A stretch of DNA of 64,000 nucleotides from positions 186,001-250,000 of the forward strand of contig NZ_BCUD01000003.1 of assembly GCF_001591105.1 (NCBI RefSeq). The letters run 5' to 3'. Source of the stretch: Vibrio nereis NBRC 15637. Lineage in GTDB: Bacteria > Pseudomonadota > Gammaproteobacteria > Enterobacterales > Vibrionaceae. The notes beneath the pieces are model-generated. The model was not told the origin of the DNA. It saw nothing but the letters and a program-made list of their open reading frames with translations, and did no database searches. A program made the translations under genes and the position numbers. Shown piece by piece: positions 36,721 to 46,593 of the stretch. Numbering within the stretch: the stretch's first letter is position 1; each line of letters begins with the position of its first letter.

Positions 36721-37827
36721 ATGTCTGAATTCACTTCTCTAGATTTTCAAATGATGTCACGTGCTATCCATTTGGCGCAAGGTGGCATCTATACCACGCC
36801 TCCAAACCCAAACGTGGGTTGCGTGATCACTCGCGATGGCGAAATTGTGGGTGAAGGTTTTCACTTTCGTGCAGGCGAACCCCATGCGGAAGTGCATGCG
36901 TTGCGCATGGCGGGCGAGAAAGCCGCAGGTGCAACCGCCTATGTGACGTTAGAGCCTTGCTCTCACTACGGACGCACACCTCCCTGCGCGGAAGGCCTGA
37001 TTAATGCCAAGGTTGCGAAAGTTATTTGTGCCATGCAAGACCCGAACCCGCAAGTGGCAGGACGCGGCATCCAAATGCTGCGCGACGCTGGGATAGAAGT
37101 GCATGTCGGCTTGCTTGAACAAGATGCACACGCTCTAAATCCAGCGTTCATCAAGCGAATGAAAACCGGCATGCCTTTTGTGCAGTTGAAAATGGCGGCG
37201 AGCTTAGACGGCCAAACCGCACTTGCTAATGGGCAAAGCCAGTGGATTACCTCCCCGCAGGCGCGTCAAGACGTCCAGAAATACCGAGCGCAAAGTGGCG
37301 CTATTCTGTCGACCAGTAAGACAGTCATAGACGATAACGCGTCACTCAATGTTCGCTGGAGTGACTTACCGCAACATGTACAAGCCAATTACTTACAACA
37401 AGACTTACGTCAACCTGTTCGAGTGATCTTGGATCGCCAGCAGCAACTAACTGCCGATCTCAAGCTGTTCCAAGCTGAAGGCGATAAGCTCGTCATCGCT
37501 GAGCAAGGTGATATTGCTCCTGTTTTAAATCACGATCAGCAAATTGACTTAAAGGCGATGTTTGCCCAACTGGCTAGTCAGTACAACGTTAACCACCTGT
37601 GGGTGGAAGCGGGCGCAACGTTGGCGAGCAGCCTGATCAAAGCCGAGCTGGTGGATGAGCTTATCCTGTATCTCGCGCCTAAAATTATGGGAAGCGATGG
37701 CAGAGGGTTACTCGGTGCATTAGGTCTTGACTCTATGGCGGATGTGATCGAGCTGGATATTCAAGATGTAAGACAAGTGGGCAAGGATATTCGAATCGTT
37801 GCCAAACTATTGAAAAAAGAAATGTAA
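36721..37827 (+). CDS. ribD: Bifunctional riboflavin deaminase/reductase RibD
   Basis: Performs deamination then reduction of the pyrimidine intermediate in riboflavin synthesis. It is 368 aa. The N-terminal deaminase has zinc ligands His55 (PHAEVHAL), Cys80 and Cys89 (EPCSHYGRTPPCAE); the C-terminal reductase starts near residue 150 with FVQLKMAASLDGQTAL. Two nucleotides separate it from ribE. Confidence 0.96.
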   Translation: MSEFTSLDFQMMSRAIHLAQGGIYTTPPNPNVGCVITRDGEIVGEGFHFRAGEPHAEVHALRMAGEKAAGATAYVTLEPCSHYGRTPPCAEGLINAKVAKVICAMQDPNPQVAGRGIQMLRDAGIEVHVGLLEQDAHALNPAFIKRMKTGMPFVQLKMAASLDGQTALANGQSQWITSPQARQDVQKYRAQSGAILSTSKTVIDDNASLNVRWSDLPQHVQANYLQQDLRQPVRVILDRQQQLTADLKLFQAEGDKLVIAEQGDIAPVLNHDQQIDLKAMFAQLASQYNVNHLWVEAGATLASSLIKAELVDELILYLAPKIMGSDGRGLLGALGLDSMADVIELDIQDVRQVGKDIRIVAKLLKKEM

Positions 37828-37829
37828 TT

Positions 37830-38486
37830 ATGTTTACAGGTATTGTAGAAGCAGTCGGAACACTGACTGCCATCACGCCAAAAGGCGAAGATATCAGTGT
37901 TACCGTGGCAGTCGGTAAGCTGGACATGTCGGATGTAAAGTTGGGTGACAGTATTGCGACTAACGGCGTGTGCCTTACCGTCGTGGACTTTAGCTCAACC
38001 AGCTACACCGCGGACTTATCGCTCGAAACGTTAAAGAAAACAGGCTTTGCCGATTACGAAGCAGGCGACAAAGTTAACTTAGAGAAAGCCATGTTGCCAA
38101 CGACGCGATTCGGTGGACATATTGTTTCAGGGCACGTTGACGGCGTGGGTGAAATCGTTGAACGAAATATGGTGGGTCGTGCGATTGAGTTTTGGGTCTC
38201 GATGCCACAAGAGCTGTCTAAGTATGTCGCGGAGAAAGGATCGATCACCGTTGATGGTATTAGTCTGACGGTCAATGCGTTGCGTAAGAATGCTTTCAAG
38301 CTCACCATTGTTCCTCATACTGGGGAAGAAACGACGATTGCAGATTTTCATGTAGGGCGCAAAGTGAACTTAGAAGTTGATGTGCTTGCACGTTATATGG
38401 AGAGATTACTGACAGGACAGCGTGAAGAGCAGGAACCAGAATCTCGTATCACCATGGAATTTTTACAACAGAACGGATTTGCATAA
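37830..38486 (+). CDS. ribE: Riboflavin synthase alpha subunit
   Basis: Dismutates two lumazine molecules to riboflavin. It is 218 aa, made of two similar lumazine-binding barrels; the N-terminus MFTGIVEAVG and the first-half GHIVSGHVDG and second-half HTGEETTIADF segments are characteristic. Tightly linked to ribD. Called ribC in E. coli nomenclature. Confidence 0.95.
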   Translation: MFTGIVEAVGTLTAITPKGEDISVTVAVGKLDMSDVKLGDSIATNGVCLTVVDFSSTSYTADLSLETLKKTGFADYEAGDKVNLEKAMLPTTRFGGHIVSGHVDGVGEIVERNMVGRAIEFWVSMPQELSKYVAEKGSITVDGISLTVNALRKNAFKLTIVPHTGEETTIADFHVGRKVNLEVDVLARYMERLLTGQREEQEPESRITMEFLQQNGFA

Positions 38487-38548
38487 GCAACGCCAAACTC
38501 GCGTTCGATAAACCATTCGCCGCTAGAAGCTGAGACAGGAATAAAAAG

Positions 38549-39658
38549 ATGCCAATTAGTACGCCACAAGAAATCATTGAAGATATTCGCCTTGGAAAAA
38601 TGGTCATCCTGATGGATGACGAAGATCGAGAAAATGAAGGTGATTTAATCATGGCTGCGGAGCATATTACTCCGGAAGCAATTAACTTTATGGCGACTCA
38701 CGGCCGCGGACTGATTTGTCTGACGATGACGAAAGAGCGTTGTGAAATGTTGGGTCTACCGCCAATGGTGCAAGACAATAATGCGCAATACACCACAAAC
38801 TTTACCGTTTCTATTGAAGCGGCTGAAGGCGTAACAACCGGTATTTCAGCGGCAGACCGCGCTCGCACGGTACAAGCTGCTGTGGCGAAAGACGCAAAAG
38901 CGGCAGATCTTGTTCAGCCGGGTCATATCTTCCCGCTTGCGGCTCAAGAAGGTGGTGTATTGACTCGCGCAGGTCATACTGAGGCTGGTTGTGATTTGGC
39001 TCGTCTGGCAGGTTTGGAGCCAGCAGGTGTGATTGTAGAGATCCTTAACGACGATGGCACTATGGCACGCCGCCCAGATCTCGAAATCTTTGCAGACAAA
39101 CACGATATCAAGCTAGGTACCATCGCTGATCTGATTGAATATCGCAACAACACCGAAACGACGATTGAACGCGTTGCGGAATGCAAACTGCCAACTGAGT
39201 TTGGTGAATTTGAGTTGGTCACTTACCGCGATACGATCGACAACCAAGTGCATTATGCGCTTTGCAAAGGCGATCTTGAAAATGAAGTGCCGCTTGTACG
39301 CGTGCATTTGCAAGATACCTTTACTGATCTACTCCGTAGTGATCGCAATGCTGAACGTAGCTGGACATTAGACAAGGCGATGAAGCGAATCGGCCAAGAT
39401 GGTGGCGTGTTGGTTATTCTGGGTAATGAAGAGTCGACTGACCTGCTAATCCACCGAGTCAAAATGTTTGAAGCGCAGGATAAAGGCCAAGCCCCAACGC
39501 TTGCTAAGAAGCAAGGCACATCACGCCGAGTCGGAGTTGGTTCGCAAATTTTGGCGGATCTTGGTGTGCATGATATGCGTCTGCTATCGTCAACTAACAA
39601 AAAATACCATGCATTGGGTGGCTTCGGTCTGAATGTCGTTGAGTATGTTAGTGAGTAG
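38549..39658 (+). CDS. ribBA: DHBP synthase with degenerate GTP cyclohydrolase II domain (RibBX)
   Basis: Makes 3,4-dihydroxy-2-butanone 4-phosphate from ribulose 5-phosphate. It is 369 aa. The N-terminal about 205 residues are a complete RibB domain with the acidic [10 protein letters not shown] loop and [11 protein letters not shown]. The C-terminal half aligns in position with RibA, but where RibA has the zinc cysteines (ECLTGD...RCDCG) it reads [18 protein letters not shown], without a cysteine. Cyclohydrolase activity is therefore unlikely, as described for RibBX hybrids. A separate ribA is expected elsewhere. Confidence 0.92.
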   Translation: MPISTPQEIIEDIRLGKMVILMDDEDRENEGDLIMAAEHITPEAINFMATHGRGLICLTMTKERCEMLGLPPMVQDNNAQYTTNFTVSIEAAEGVTTGISAADRARTVQAAVAKDAKAADLVQPGHIFPLAAQEGGVLTRAGHTEAGCDLARLAGLEPAGVIVEILNDDGTMARRPDLEIFADKHDIKLGTIADLIEYRNNTETTIERVAECKLPTEFGEFELVTYRDTIDNQVHYALCKGDLENEVPLVRVHLQDTFTDLLRSDRNAERSWTLDKAMKRIGQDGGVLVILGNEESTDLLIHRVKMFEAQDKGQAPTLAKKQGTSRRVGVGSQILADLGVHDMRLLSSTNKKYHALGGFGLNVVEYVSE

Positions 39659-39680
39659 TTGCTAAGTCTTATGAAATCGC

Positions 39681-39717
39681 AAGAGGGCAAAGGTTTTCAG
39701 AGCTTTTGCCCTCTTTG
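39681..39717 (+). terminator. Terminator of ribBX
   Basis: Stem AAGAGGGCAAA/TTTGCCCTCTT with a 12-15 nt loop and a T-rich tail. Confidence 0.78.
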
Positions 39718-39831
39718 CATTCAATCCTTTGCGAAAGGGAAAAGGAATGCAAATTTCCATTAGATATTGCTCACAAAACTATGCTAGAATCCGGCGATTC
39801 TCACTTGATGAACATAGTTAAAGGAAAGCTT

Positions 39832-40302
39832 ATGAAAGTGATCGAGGGTGGCTTCCCAGCGCCAAACGCAAAAATTGCTATCGTTATTTCTCGTTTCAAC
39901 AGTTTTATTAACGAAAGTCTATTGTCTGGTGCAATCGATACTTTAAAGCGTCATGGACAGGTTAGCGAAGAAAACATCACTGTTGTTCGTTGTCCTGGTG
40001 CAGTGGAATTACCTCTTATTGCTCAGCGTGTAGCAAAAACAGGTAAGTTCGATGCAATCGTGTCACTAGGTACAGTTATTCGTGGTGGTACACCACACTT
40101 TGACTATGTTTGTAGTGAATGTAACAAAGGTCTTGCACAAGTTTCTCTGGAATACAGCCTTCCAGTAGCATTTGGTGTACTGACTGTTGATACTATTGAT
40201 CAAGCAATCGAGCGCGCAGGAACCAAGGCTGGTAATAAAGGTGCAGAGGCTGCACTGAGCGCACTTGAGATGATTAACGTTCTTTCAGAAATTGATTCCT
40301 AA
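39832..40302 (+). CDS. ribH: 6,7-dimethyl-8-ribityllumazine synthase
   Basis: Condenses the RibD product with the RibB product to lumazine, the penultimate step of riboflavin synthesis. It is 156 aa from ATG 39832 ([12 protein letters not shown]), which matches known Vibrio RibH starts; the longer frame from 39706 runs through the upstream terminator. The active-site [10 protein letters not shown] and CPGAVELP are present. The stop overlaps the nusB ATG by one base. Confidence 0.96.
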   Translation: MKVIEGGFPAPNAKIAIVISRFNSFINESLLSGAIDTLKRHGQVSEENITVVRCPGAVELPLIAQRVAKTGKFDAIVSLGTVIRGGTPHFDYVCSECNKGLAQVSLEYSLPVAFGVLTVDTIDQAIERAGTKAGNKGAEAALSALEMINVLSEIDS

Positions 40303-40769
40303 TGGGGGCCAGTGTGAAACCAGCCGCACGTCGTAATGCACGTCGATTCGCTTTACAAGCGATCTACTCATGGCAAATTACCAAAGAGAATGTTGCCACT
40401 ATTGAAGAGCAGTTCTTATCTGGTGGTAAGTATGATGAAGAAGAACATCATGCAGCAGAACCAGCACTTGCAGCTCCAGACACAGACGTTGCATACTTCC
40501 GTGACCTGCTAACAGGTGTTGTGCTAAGTCACACAGAGCTAGATAGCAAGATTCGTCCTTACACGGCTCGTCCGATGCAAGATTTGGATTTGATGGAGCT
40601 AGCATTGCTTCGTCTTGCTATGTATGAAATGACACGTCGTGAAGACGTACCTTACAAAGTGGTTATCAACGAAGCGATTGAACTTGCTAAAGTATTCGCA
40701 GCTGAAGAAAGCCACAAATTCGTGAACGGTGTACTTGATAAAGCGGCACCTCACGTACGTAAGAAGTAA
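40302..40769 (+). CDS. nusB: Transcription antitermination factor NusB
   Basis: Binds boxA RNA together with ribosomal protein S10 to promote antitermination, mainly in rRNA operons. It is 155 aa, all-helical in its family, with the conserved [16 protein letters not shown] near the N-terminus and LRLAMYEM...[11 protein letters not shown] near the C-terminus. ATG 40302 overlaps the ribH stop (TAATG); GTG 40314 is an alternative. ribH-nusB coupling is conserved in enterobacteria. Confidence 0.95.
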   Translation: MGASVKPAARRNARRFALQAIYSWQITKENVATIEEQFLSGGKYDEEEHHAAEPALAAPDTDVAYFRDLLTGVVLSHTELDSKIRPYTARPMQDLDLMELALLRLAMYEMTRREDVPYKVVINEAIELAKVFAAEESHKFVNGVLDKAAPHVRKK

Positions 40770-40786
40770 GAGATTATCAAGAATGA

Positions 40787-40813
40787 AAAGGTCAGCAATC
40801 GCTGACCTTTTTT
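40787..40813 (+). terminator. Terminator of ribH-nusB
   Basis: Stem AAAGGTCAGC/GCTGACCTTT with an AATC loop followed by TTTT. Confidence 0.9.
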
Positions 40814-40883
40814 ATGCGTATTAATTAGTGTTATGCGCATAAAGCAATGTTATCCGTATTAAAAACAATCTAGTGGAATCCCG

Positions 40884-41852
40884 ATGGCTGGTGAATTTAA
40901 TCTGATTGAGAAATATTTTGTGGGCCGACAGCAGCAGCGCCGCGATGTGTTGTTGGCAGCGGGTGATGACTGTGCGCTTGTGCAGGTTCCTCAGGGACTA
41001 TCTGTAGCGATCAGTACGGATACCTTGGTGTCAGGCACCCACTTTCTTCCAGAGGCTAACCCTGCATGGGTAGCTCATAAAGCGTTAGCCTCTAACATTA
41101 GCGATCTGGCGGCTATGGGCGCCACGCCCGCATGGGTCTCTTTTGCTCTTACCATGCCTAAGCCTGATGAAGCTTGGCTAGCCCCATTCTGCGACGCCTT
41201 TTTTGAGCTGGCCGATTACTTCGGGATCCAGTTAATTGGTGGTGATACCACCAAGGGGCCGTTGAGTTTGACGTTGACCGTGCAAGGGTTAGTTGCCCCT
41301 GACAAAGCATTGAGACGTGATGGTGCCAAAGTCGGTGATTGGATATATGTCACGGGCGATTTGGGGGATAGTAAAGCTGGGCTTGAGGTCGTTCTAAATC
41401 GTGATGAGGGAGAGGGCAAGCCTTTTGCTCGTGAATTAGAGCAACGCCATTATTTATCTACCCCGCGAGTTTTAGTTGGCCAAGCCCTGCTTGGATTAGC
41501 GAGCTCCGCGATTGATATTTCTGATGGATTGATTTCGGATGTTCAGCATATTTTGCAACGTTCAAAGGTTGGAGCTAGTATTGATGTTTCAAAGCTTCCC
41601 GTTTCGAATGAATTGGTCCAGTTTTTAGGTGATCCACAAAAAGCACAACAGTATGCTCTCACCAGCGGTGAAGAGTATGAGCTCTGCTTTACGGTACCTG
41701 AGCAAAATCAAGGTGCCATTGAAAGTGCATTGGCTCACTGTGGGGCAAAATTCACTTGTATCGGTCAAATAAGACCAGAAGGTATTTTTGAGATCCACTC
41801 GCAAGGTGAAGCGCTCAATTGGTCACTTAGTGGCTATGATCATTTCCAATAA
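40884..41852 (+). CDS. thiL: Thiamine-monophosphate kinase
   Basis: ATP-dependent phosphorylation of thiamine monophosphate to thiamine diphosphate, the last step of cofactor synthesis. It is 322 aa of the PurM/AIR-synthase fold. Motifs: GDDCALV (about 27-33), STDTLVSGTHF with metal aspartate, and GGDTTKGPLS. Twelve nucleotides to pgpA, so an operon. Confidence 0.95.
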   Translation: MAGEFNLIEKYFVGRQQQRRDVLLAAGDDCALVQVPQGLSVAISTDTLVSGTHFLPEANPAWVAHKALASNISDLAAMGATPAWVSFALTMPKPDEAWLAPFCDAFFELADYFGIQLIGGDTTKGPLSLTLTVQGLVAPDKALRRDGAKVGDWIYVTGDLGDSKAGLEVVLNRDEGEGKPFARELEQRHYLSTPRVLVGQALLGLASSAIDISDGLISDVQHILQRSKVGASIDVSKLPVSNELVQFLGDPQKAQQYALTSGEEYELCFTVPEQNQGAIESALAHCGAKFTCIGQIRPEGIFEIHSQGEALNWSLSGYDHFQ

Positions 41853-41864
41853 TTAAGCAGTAGT

Positions 41865-42368
41865 ATGACAAACCCTCTATCTCGAATTTCACTGAAGAAC
41901 CCTTGGCATTTATTGGCTACGGGGTTTGGCAGTGGTTTATCTCCGATTATCCCCGGAACCATGGGAACACTCGCAGCGGTTCCTGTGTACCTTTTGCTGG
42001 CTCAAACCCCGCTGATGGTGTACTTACTGCTGGTGCTTATATCTTGTGTGGTGGGGATAAAAATCTGCCAAGTAACCTCTGATGATATGGGCGTTCATGA
42101 TCACGGTTCTATCGTCTGGGATGAGTTTGCCGGTTTCTGGATCACTATGTTGGTAGTGCCCGTGTTAGGGGTGCCCGTTTTCGATTGGAAGTGGCTTTTG
42201 GCTGGCTTTGTCTTATTCCGATTCTTCGATATGGTAAAACCTTGGCCGATTGGTTGGCTAGACAAGCGAGTTCATGGTGGCTTAGGCATCATGCTGGATG
42301 ATATTGTAGCAGGTGTTATGGCTGGGGTGTCACTGTATTTAGTGGGTGTGTACTTAGGTTGGCTATAG
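41865..42368 (+). CDS. pgpA: Phosphatidylglycerophosphatase A
   Basis: Dephosphorylates phosphatidylglycerol phosphate at the inner membrane. It is 167 aa with three to four hydrophobic segments and the family motifs GSGLSPIIPGTMGTL (about 25-39) and IVWDEFAGFWI with the acidic pair. thiL-pgpA adjacency is conserved with E. coli. Confidence 0.94.
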   Translation: MTNPLSRISLKNPWHLLATGFGSGLSPIIPGTMGTLAAVPVYLLLAQTPLMVYLLLVLISCVVGIKICQVTSDDMGVHDHGSIVWDEFAGFWITMLVVPVLGVPVFDWKWLLAGFVLFRFFDMVKPWPIGWLDKRVHGGLGIMLDDIVAGVMAGVSLYLVGVYLGWL

Positions 42369-42384
42369 CGATATTAATACGCTG

Positions 42385-42412
42385 AAAAGGCTTCCAAACG
42401 GAAGCCTTTTTT
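42385..42412. terminator. Bidirectional terminator pgpA / yaeH
   Basis: Stem AAAAGGCTTCC/GGAAGCCTTTT with an AAAC loop lies between convergent pgpA and yaeH. Confidence 0.88.
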
Positions 42413-42426
42413 ATACTTTAACGAGG

Positions 42427-42810
42427 TTACTTGAGTTTCTCTAGATCCGCTTCTATCTCTGAAATCTTACTTGAAACAACTTTTTCCAAGTGACGCAAAT
42501 CTGACAGGATTTTCTGTTTTACATCCACTTCTATCAACTTCTCTGGCTTGGTGATTTTATTCAGCTCATCAATAACCAAAGTGAGGTTACGGTTGATCTC
42601 GGTGACTTCTTTGTACTGGTGGCTACCGCTATCAACAAGTACACTTTTTACTTGGCGTGGATATTTGAATTTTACACTCTTCGCAAACAGCTCGCCCTTC
42701 TGCTTATGAAAATAGATTTTTAACACATCCTTGTGCGCTTCTTGGCGAAGTGAATAGCGCTCAATCTGTTTAGGGTCTTGAATGCCTAAACCAGTGAGGT
42801 GTGGAAACAT
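42427..42810 (-). CDS. yaeH: UPF0325/DUF3461 family protein YaeH
   Basis: Cytoplasmic protein of unknown function, 127 aa. It closely resembles E. coli Yae[21 protein letters not shown] and [11 protein letters not shown] in the first half, and [20 protein letters not shown] at the end, which looks like a coiled coil. No catalytic motif. Monocistronic downstream of glnD, on the same strand. Confidence 0.9.
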   Translation of the reverse strand: MFPHLTGLGIQDPKQIERYSLRQEAHKDVLKIYFHKQKGELFAKSVKFKYPRQVKSVLVDSGSHQYKEVTEINRNLTLVIDELNKITKPEKLIEVDVKQKILSDLRHLEKVVSSKISEIEADLEKLK

Positions 42811-42928
42811 AGGCTACCTCTTTAACTGTGTCGAAGTTATTAATTAGTTCAATAGTTAATGTAGCAGCCTATTAATGTTGTAGACAGTGGATTTTTCAAG
42901 CAGAGCAATAACTTGTGGTCAAGATCGC

Positions 42929-45550
42929 TTACGGAGCCAGCTTGGCCACATTTTCGATCAGATGCTGCCTCAGCAGTTGCTCTTCATCTTCAGTTAATTT
43001 CCCACCATTATTACTGGTGATGATGAATAAATCTTCTGCGCGCTCGCCAATGGTGGTGATCTTCGCACCGTGTAAATGCATGCCTAAATCAGCAAATGTT
43101 GCGCCGACAGTGGCCAGTAATCCAGGCGTATCTAAAGCAACAAACTCCATTAACGTGCGTTTCCTACTTTTGGTTGGCAGGAAGTCCACTTGAGTTTTAA
43201 CCGTAAAATGCTGCAATTTACGTGGCATACGACGAGTTTTGATCTTTGTCGGACGACCATCTTGTAAAACATGCACCAAGTGCCTAATCACTGCTTTATG
43301 ACGGTTTTCATTAATGACATCACCATGCTGGTCCAAAATGATGAAAGTATCGAGTACGTAGCCGTCTTTACTGGTCATAACTTGCGCATCATGAACATTA
43401 AGGTTACGGCGGTCGAGTTCTGCCACTACTGTTGCAAATAGGGCGTGCTGGTCTTTGCTGTAGACAAATATTTCTGTGCCACCACGAGTGGCTTTCTTAG
43501 AAACTAAGATAAGCGGCTTGGAGTGATCTTCATGACGCAGCAGATGAGAGCAATGCCAGGCAATTTGCTTGTGAGTATGGCGCAGAAAATAGTCCGCTTT
43601 AAACCGTTGCCAGAGCACTTCTATCTCTCGCGCACTAAAGCCTTCTTTGCGCAGTAACGCAGAGGCCAGTTGTTGGTTGTGACGAATTCGCTCCCGAACA
43701 TCGACGGGGTTTTCTAAGCCGCGACGTAGCGCTCTTTGAGTTGAGTAGAATAGTTCAGCAAGCAGCGTTCGTTTCCAGCTGTTCCAGAGCTCTGGATTAG
43801 TCGCACAAATATCGGCAACCGTCAGGCACACCAAGTACTCTAAGCGTTCTTCATCACGTACCTTTTTCGCGAACTCGGTGATCACATCTGGGTCATAAAT
43901 ATCGCGTCTCTGCGCGGTTACCGACATTAATAGGTGATTGCGAACCAGCCAAGAAACCAGTTTGGCTTCTGGCTTGGAAAAACCATGCTGGATACAGAAA
44001 TCATAGGCTTCTGATTCACCAATAACAGAATGATCGCCGCCACGCCCTTTACCAATGTCGTGAAAAATAGCAGCTAATATAAGAAGCTCTTTTTTCTGAA
44101 TTTTTGGGTAAACTTCGCAGCAAATAGGGTGCTTTTCGTGGTTTTTTGCATAGCTGAAAGTGTTGATGTGCTTGAGAAGGCGAACGCTGTGCTCATCCAC
44201 CGTGTAAACATGGAATAAATCAAACTGCATTTGGCCGACAATTTGGCTCCATTGTGGTAAGTAAGCCGCAAGTACGCCAAGATTATGCATGAGCCCAAAT
44301 GCGCTATGCAGTGCATTAGGGTGGCGGCAGAGTTCAATGAATTTTTCTCTGGCGGCCGGGATAGTATGCAGAAACTTATTGAGTCTTCTTCTGGCGGTAC
44401 GCAGCTGGCGCATGGTGGGAGGAGCCACGCCCTCAATCGTCGAGTCATTAGCAATGTGTAAAAACATGTCGAGTATGGTTTCTGGGCGAGCTTGAAACAG
44501 GGCAGGCTTCCTTGCTTCAATAAGATGGCCACGGCGCAGAAAATCATCACTGATGATCTCAGGTTCACTTTCGACCCCATTTTCCAGAATGGCTTGGTCA
44601 AACAGTTTTAGTAACATTTTGTTGAGTTCAGCAACGCGTCGTAAGGTGCGGTAGAACTCTTTCATCATTTTTTCGACGCCACGGTTCCCCTCACCGGTAA
44701 AACCGAGGCTTTCAGCTACTTGGGCCTGATGCGCGAAAGTGAGTCGGTTATCATAACGCCTTAATTCGATATGCAGCGCAAAGCGAACCCGCCACAAAAA
44801 ATCTTGGCACTCGACGAGTTCTCGATATTCCGCATCTGTTAAAAAACCAAAGTGGCTCATTTCTAACAAAGAGGTGGCACCAAAGTGGCGCCTGGCCACC
44901 CAGCTCAAGGTATGAATATCGCGTAAACCGCCCGGCGTTGATTTTATATCCGGTTCAAGGTTGTAGGTAGTATCGTGGTAGCGAGCATGGCGCTCTCTTT
45001 GCTCTTGTACTTTAGCTTTGTAAAAAACTTCGCTTGGCCAAAATGATTCCGAATGAATGACCATTTTTAGCTGGTAAAAGGTGTCTTCACACCCACATAG
45101 CAGACGTGCTTCTTGTAGGTTGGTGGCGACCGTTAAGTCTTCTTTACCAATGCTCGCACACTCATCAATACTGCGAACAGCGTGACCGACTTCGAGCTTT
45201 AAGTCCCATAGCAAGGTAATAAACTCGCTGACTTTGGCGGCTAAGCTTTCTGGTAAAGATTTACGAGAGATAATTAAGATATCGATATCAGATAAAGGAT
45301 GCAGCTCTCCGCGGCCGTATCCACCGACAGCGACTAGGCTGATATTGGGCAGTTCTGAGAACCCGAAGTGAGACCACAATCGATTAAGCATCAAGTCTAT
45401 GTATTCTGCTCGGCCTAACACCAAATCAGTGATGGGGTGATGATTGAGGAATTCCGTCTTTTGATAATCAGCGAATTGCTCTAATTGATGTTTTAGTTCA
45501 CCAATCGTGATTTGTTCTTTTTCAAAAGTCAGAGGAGATTGAAAGCTCAT
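42929..45550 (-). CDS. glnD: Bifunctional uridylyltransferase/uridylyl-removing enzyme GlnD
   Basis: Nitrogen sensor that uridylylates PII proteins when glutamine is low and deuridylylates them when it is high. It is 873 aa. Domains: nucleotidyltransferase with GGYGRGELHPLSDIDILI (76-93; metal residues Asp88 and Asp90), GlnD linker, HD phosphohydrolase with FHDIGKGRGGDHS near residue 505, and two C-terminal ACT domains for glutamine sensing. Lies between yaeH and map, all minus strand. Confidence 0.96.
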   Translation of the reverse strand: MSFQSPLTFEKEQITIGELKHQLEQFADYQKTEFLNHHPITDLVLGRAEYIDLMLNRLWSHFGFSELPNISLVAVGGYGRGELHPLSDIDILIISRKSLPESLAAKVSEFITLLWDLKLEVGHAVRSIDECASIGKEDLTVATNLQEARLLCGCEDTFYQLKMVIHSESFWPSEVFYKAKVQEQRERHARYHDTTYNLEPDIKSTPGGLRDIHTLSWVARRHFGATSLLEMSHFGFLTDAEYRELVECQDFLWRVRFALHIELRRYDNRLTFAHQAQVAESLGFTGEGNRGVEKMMKEFYRTLRRVAELNKMLLKLFDQAILENGVESEPEIISDDFLRRGHLIEARKPALFQARPETILDMFLHIANDSTIEGVAPPTMRQLRTARRRLNKFLHTIPAAREKFIELCRHPNALHSAFGLMHNLGVLAAYLPQWSQIVGQMQFDLFHVYTVDEHSVRLLKHINTFSYAKNHEKHPICCEVYPKIQKKELLILAAIFHDIGKGRGGDHSVIGESEAYDFCIQHGFSKPEAKLVSWLVRNHLLMSVTAQRRDIYDPDVITEFAKKVRDEERLEYLVCLTVADICATNPELWNSWKRTLLAELFYSTQRALRRGLENPVDVRERIRHNQQLASALLRKEGFSAREIEVLWQRFKADYFLRHTHKQIAWHCSHLLRHEDHSKPLILVSKKATRGGTEIFVYSKDQHALFATVVAELDRRNLNVHDAQVMTSKDGYVLDTFIILDQHGDVINENRHKAVIRHLVHVLQDGRPTKIKTRRMPRKLQHFTVKTQVDFLPTKSRKRTLMEFVALDTPGLLATVGATFADLGMHLHGAKITTIGERAEDLFIITSNNGGKLTEDEEQLLRQHLIENVAKLAP

Positions 45551-45669
45551 ACAGCCAGTCCGTGCAAAGTATCCTAATGGTATTCAATCTATCAAAATAG
45601 GGTACTAAGCTAAATAACTAATTGGCCGTGTATTGTGGCAAGAGTAGAAGGAACGATGGAGGAAGGCAG

Positions 45670-45702
45670 ATATAAAATATCCCCGGCAGAGCGGGGATAT
45701 TA
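45670..45702 (-). terminator. Terminator of map
   Basis: Stem AATATCCCCG/CGGGGATATT with a short loop; on the minus strand TTTTATAT follows. Confidence 0.8.
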
Positions 45703-45714
45703 GGGAAAAACGGG

Positions 45715-46593
45715 TTACGCGTTGTTCATGATACGAGGAATCGTGTCGTCGCTGCGCAGCGTGAATACTTCACAACCAGTTTTAGTCACCACAATGGTAT
45801 GCTCGTACTGAGCTGATTTTTTACCGTCGCCAGTGTAAACCGTCCAATCATCTTCGGCATCAACGCTAACGCCGAATTTACCAGCATTGATCATTGGCTC
45901 AATGGTGAAACACATGCCTTCTTTTAAAACGCGACGGTCGTTGTTTTTGTAGTGAACAATTTGTGGTTCTTCATGGAATTCGTTACCAATGCCGTGACCA
46001 CAGAAATCTTTAACAATGGAAAACTTATTGCGTGGGTTCTTTTTGTTGTTTTCTTTGATGTACTTTTCAATCGCACTACCAATATCACCCACAGTTGCGC
46101 CTGGCTTAACTTTACGCATGCCAACATAAAGTGCCTCTTGGGTAACCATGCATAGGCGTTTGTCCGCTGGGCTTACATCACCAACAAAGAACATTTTCGA
46201 TGTGTCGCCATGGTAACCTTCTGGGCGAACAGATAGATCCGCGTTTTCGTCATTCGGTACGATAACCGTGATATCGATATTAATAATGTCGCCACTTTTC
46301 AATACTGCCGGCTTCATTTGGCCATTGCTGCCAGTTTCGTCCTGTGACGCAGGAATGCCGTGACACACGATATGGTTAATTGACGTACAGATTGACTTAG
46401 GGAAACCATGGTAATCAAGTGGAGCAGAGTAAGCCCCTTTCTCTAAAGCGTAATCGTGACAGATTTGGTTAAGTTCATCCGTCGTTACCCCTTCTTTGAT
46501 ATAAGGTTCAATCATCTCCAGAATTTCAGCGGCTAAAGCACCCGCTTTGCGCATACGTTCGATTTCTTCAGCTGTTTTTATCTTGATTGACAT
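45715..46593 (-). CDS. map: Methionine aminopeptidase, type I
   Basis: Removes the initiator methionine from nascent proteins. It is 292 aa, longer than the 264 aa of E. coli Map. The metal ligands are recognisable in INIDITV (first Asp), YHGDTSKMFF (second Asp), GHGIGNEFHEEP (His and neighbouring active-site His), FTIEPM and the C-terminal QYEHTIVV. The extra length comes from two insertions: one after HGIPAS (about 12 residues) and one between the first two metal aspartates (PNDENADLSVRPEG). Divergent from rpsB. Confidence 0.93.
   Translation of the reverse strand: MSIKIKTAEEIERMRKAGALAAEILEMIEPYIKEGVTTDELNQICHDYALEKGAYSAPLDYHGFPKSICTSINHIVCHGIPASQDETGSNGQMKPAVLKSGDIINIDITVIVPNDENADLSVRPEGYHGDTSKMFFVGDVSPADKRLCMVTQEALYVGMRKVKPGATVGDIGSAIEKYIKENNKKNPRNKFSIVKDFCGHGIGNEFHEEPQIVHYKNNDRRVLKEGMCFTIEPMINAGKFGVSVDAEDDWTVYTGDGKKSAQYEHTIVVTKTGCEVFTLRSDDTIPRIMNNA

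Noticed and set aside
36155..39831. FMN riboswitch in front of the riboflavin genes
   Set aside because: None of the upstream gaps of nrdR-ribD, ribBX or ribH holds the RFN element; the gaps are short and filled by promoters or terminators.
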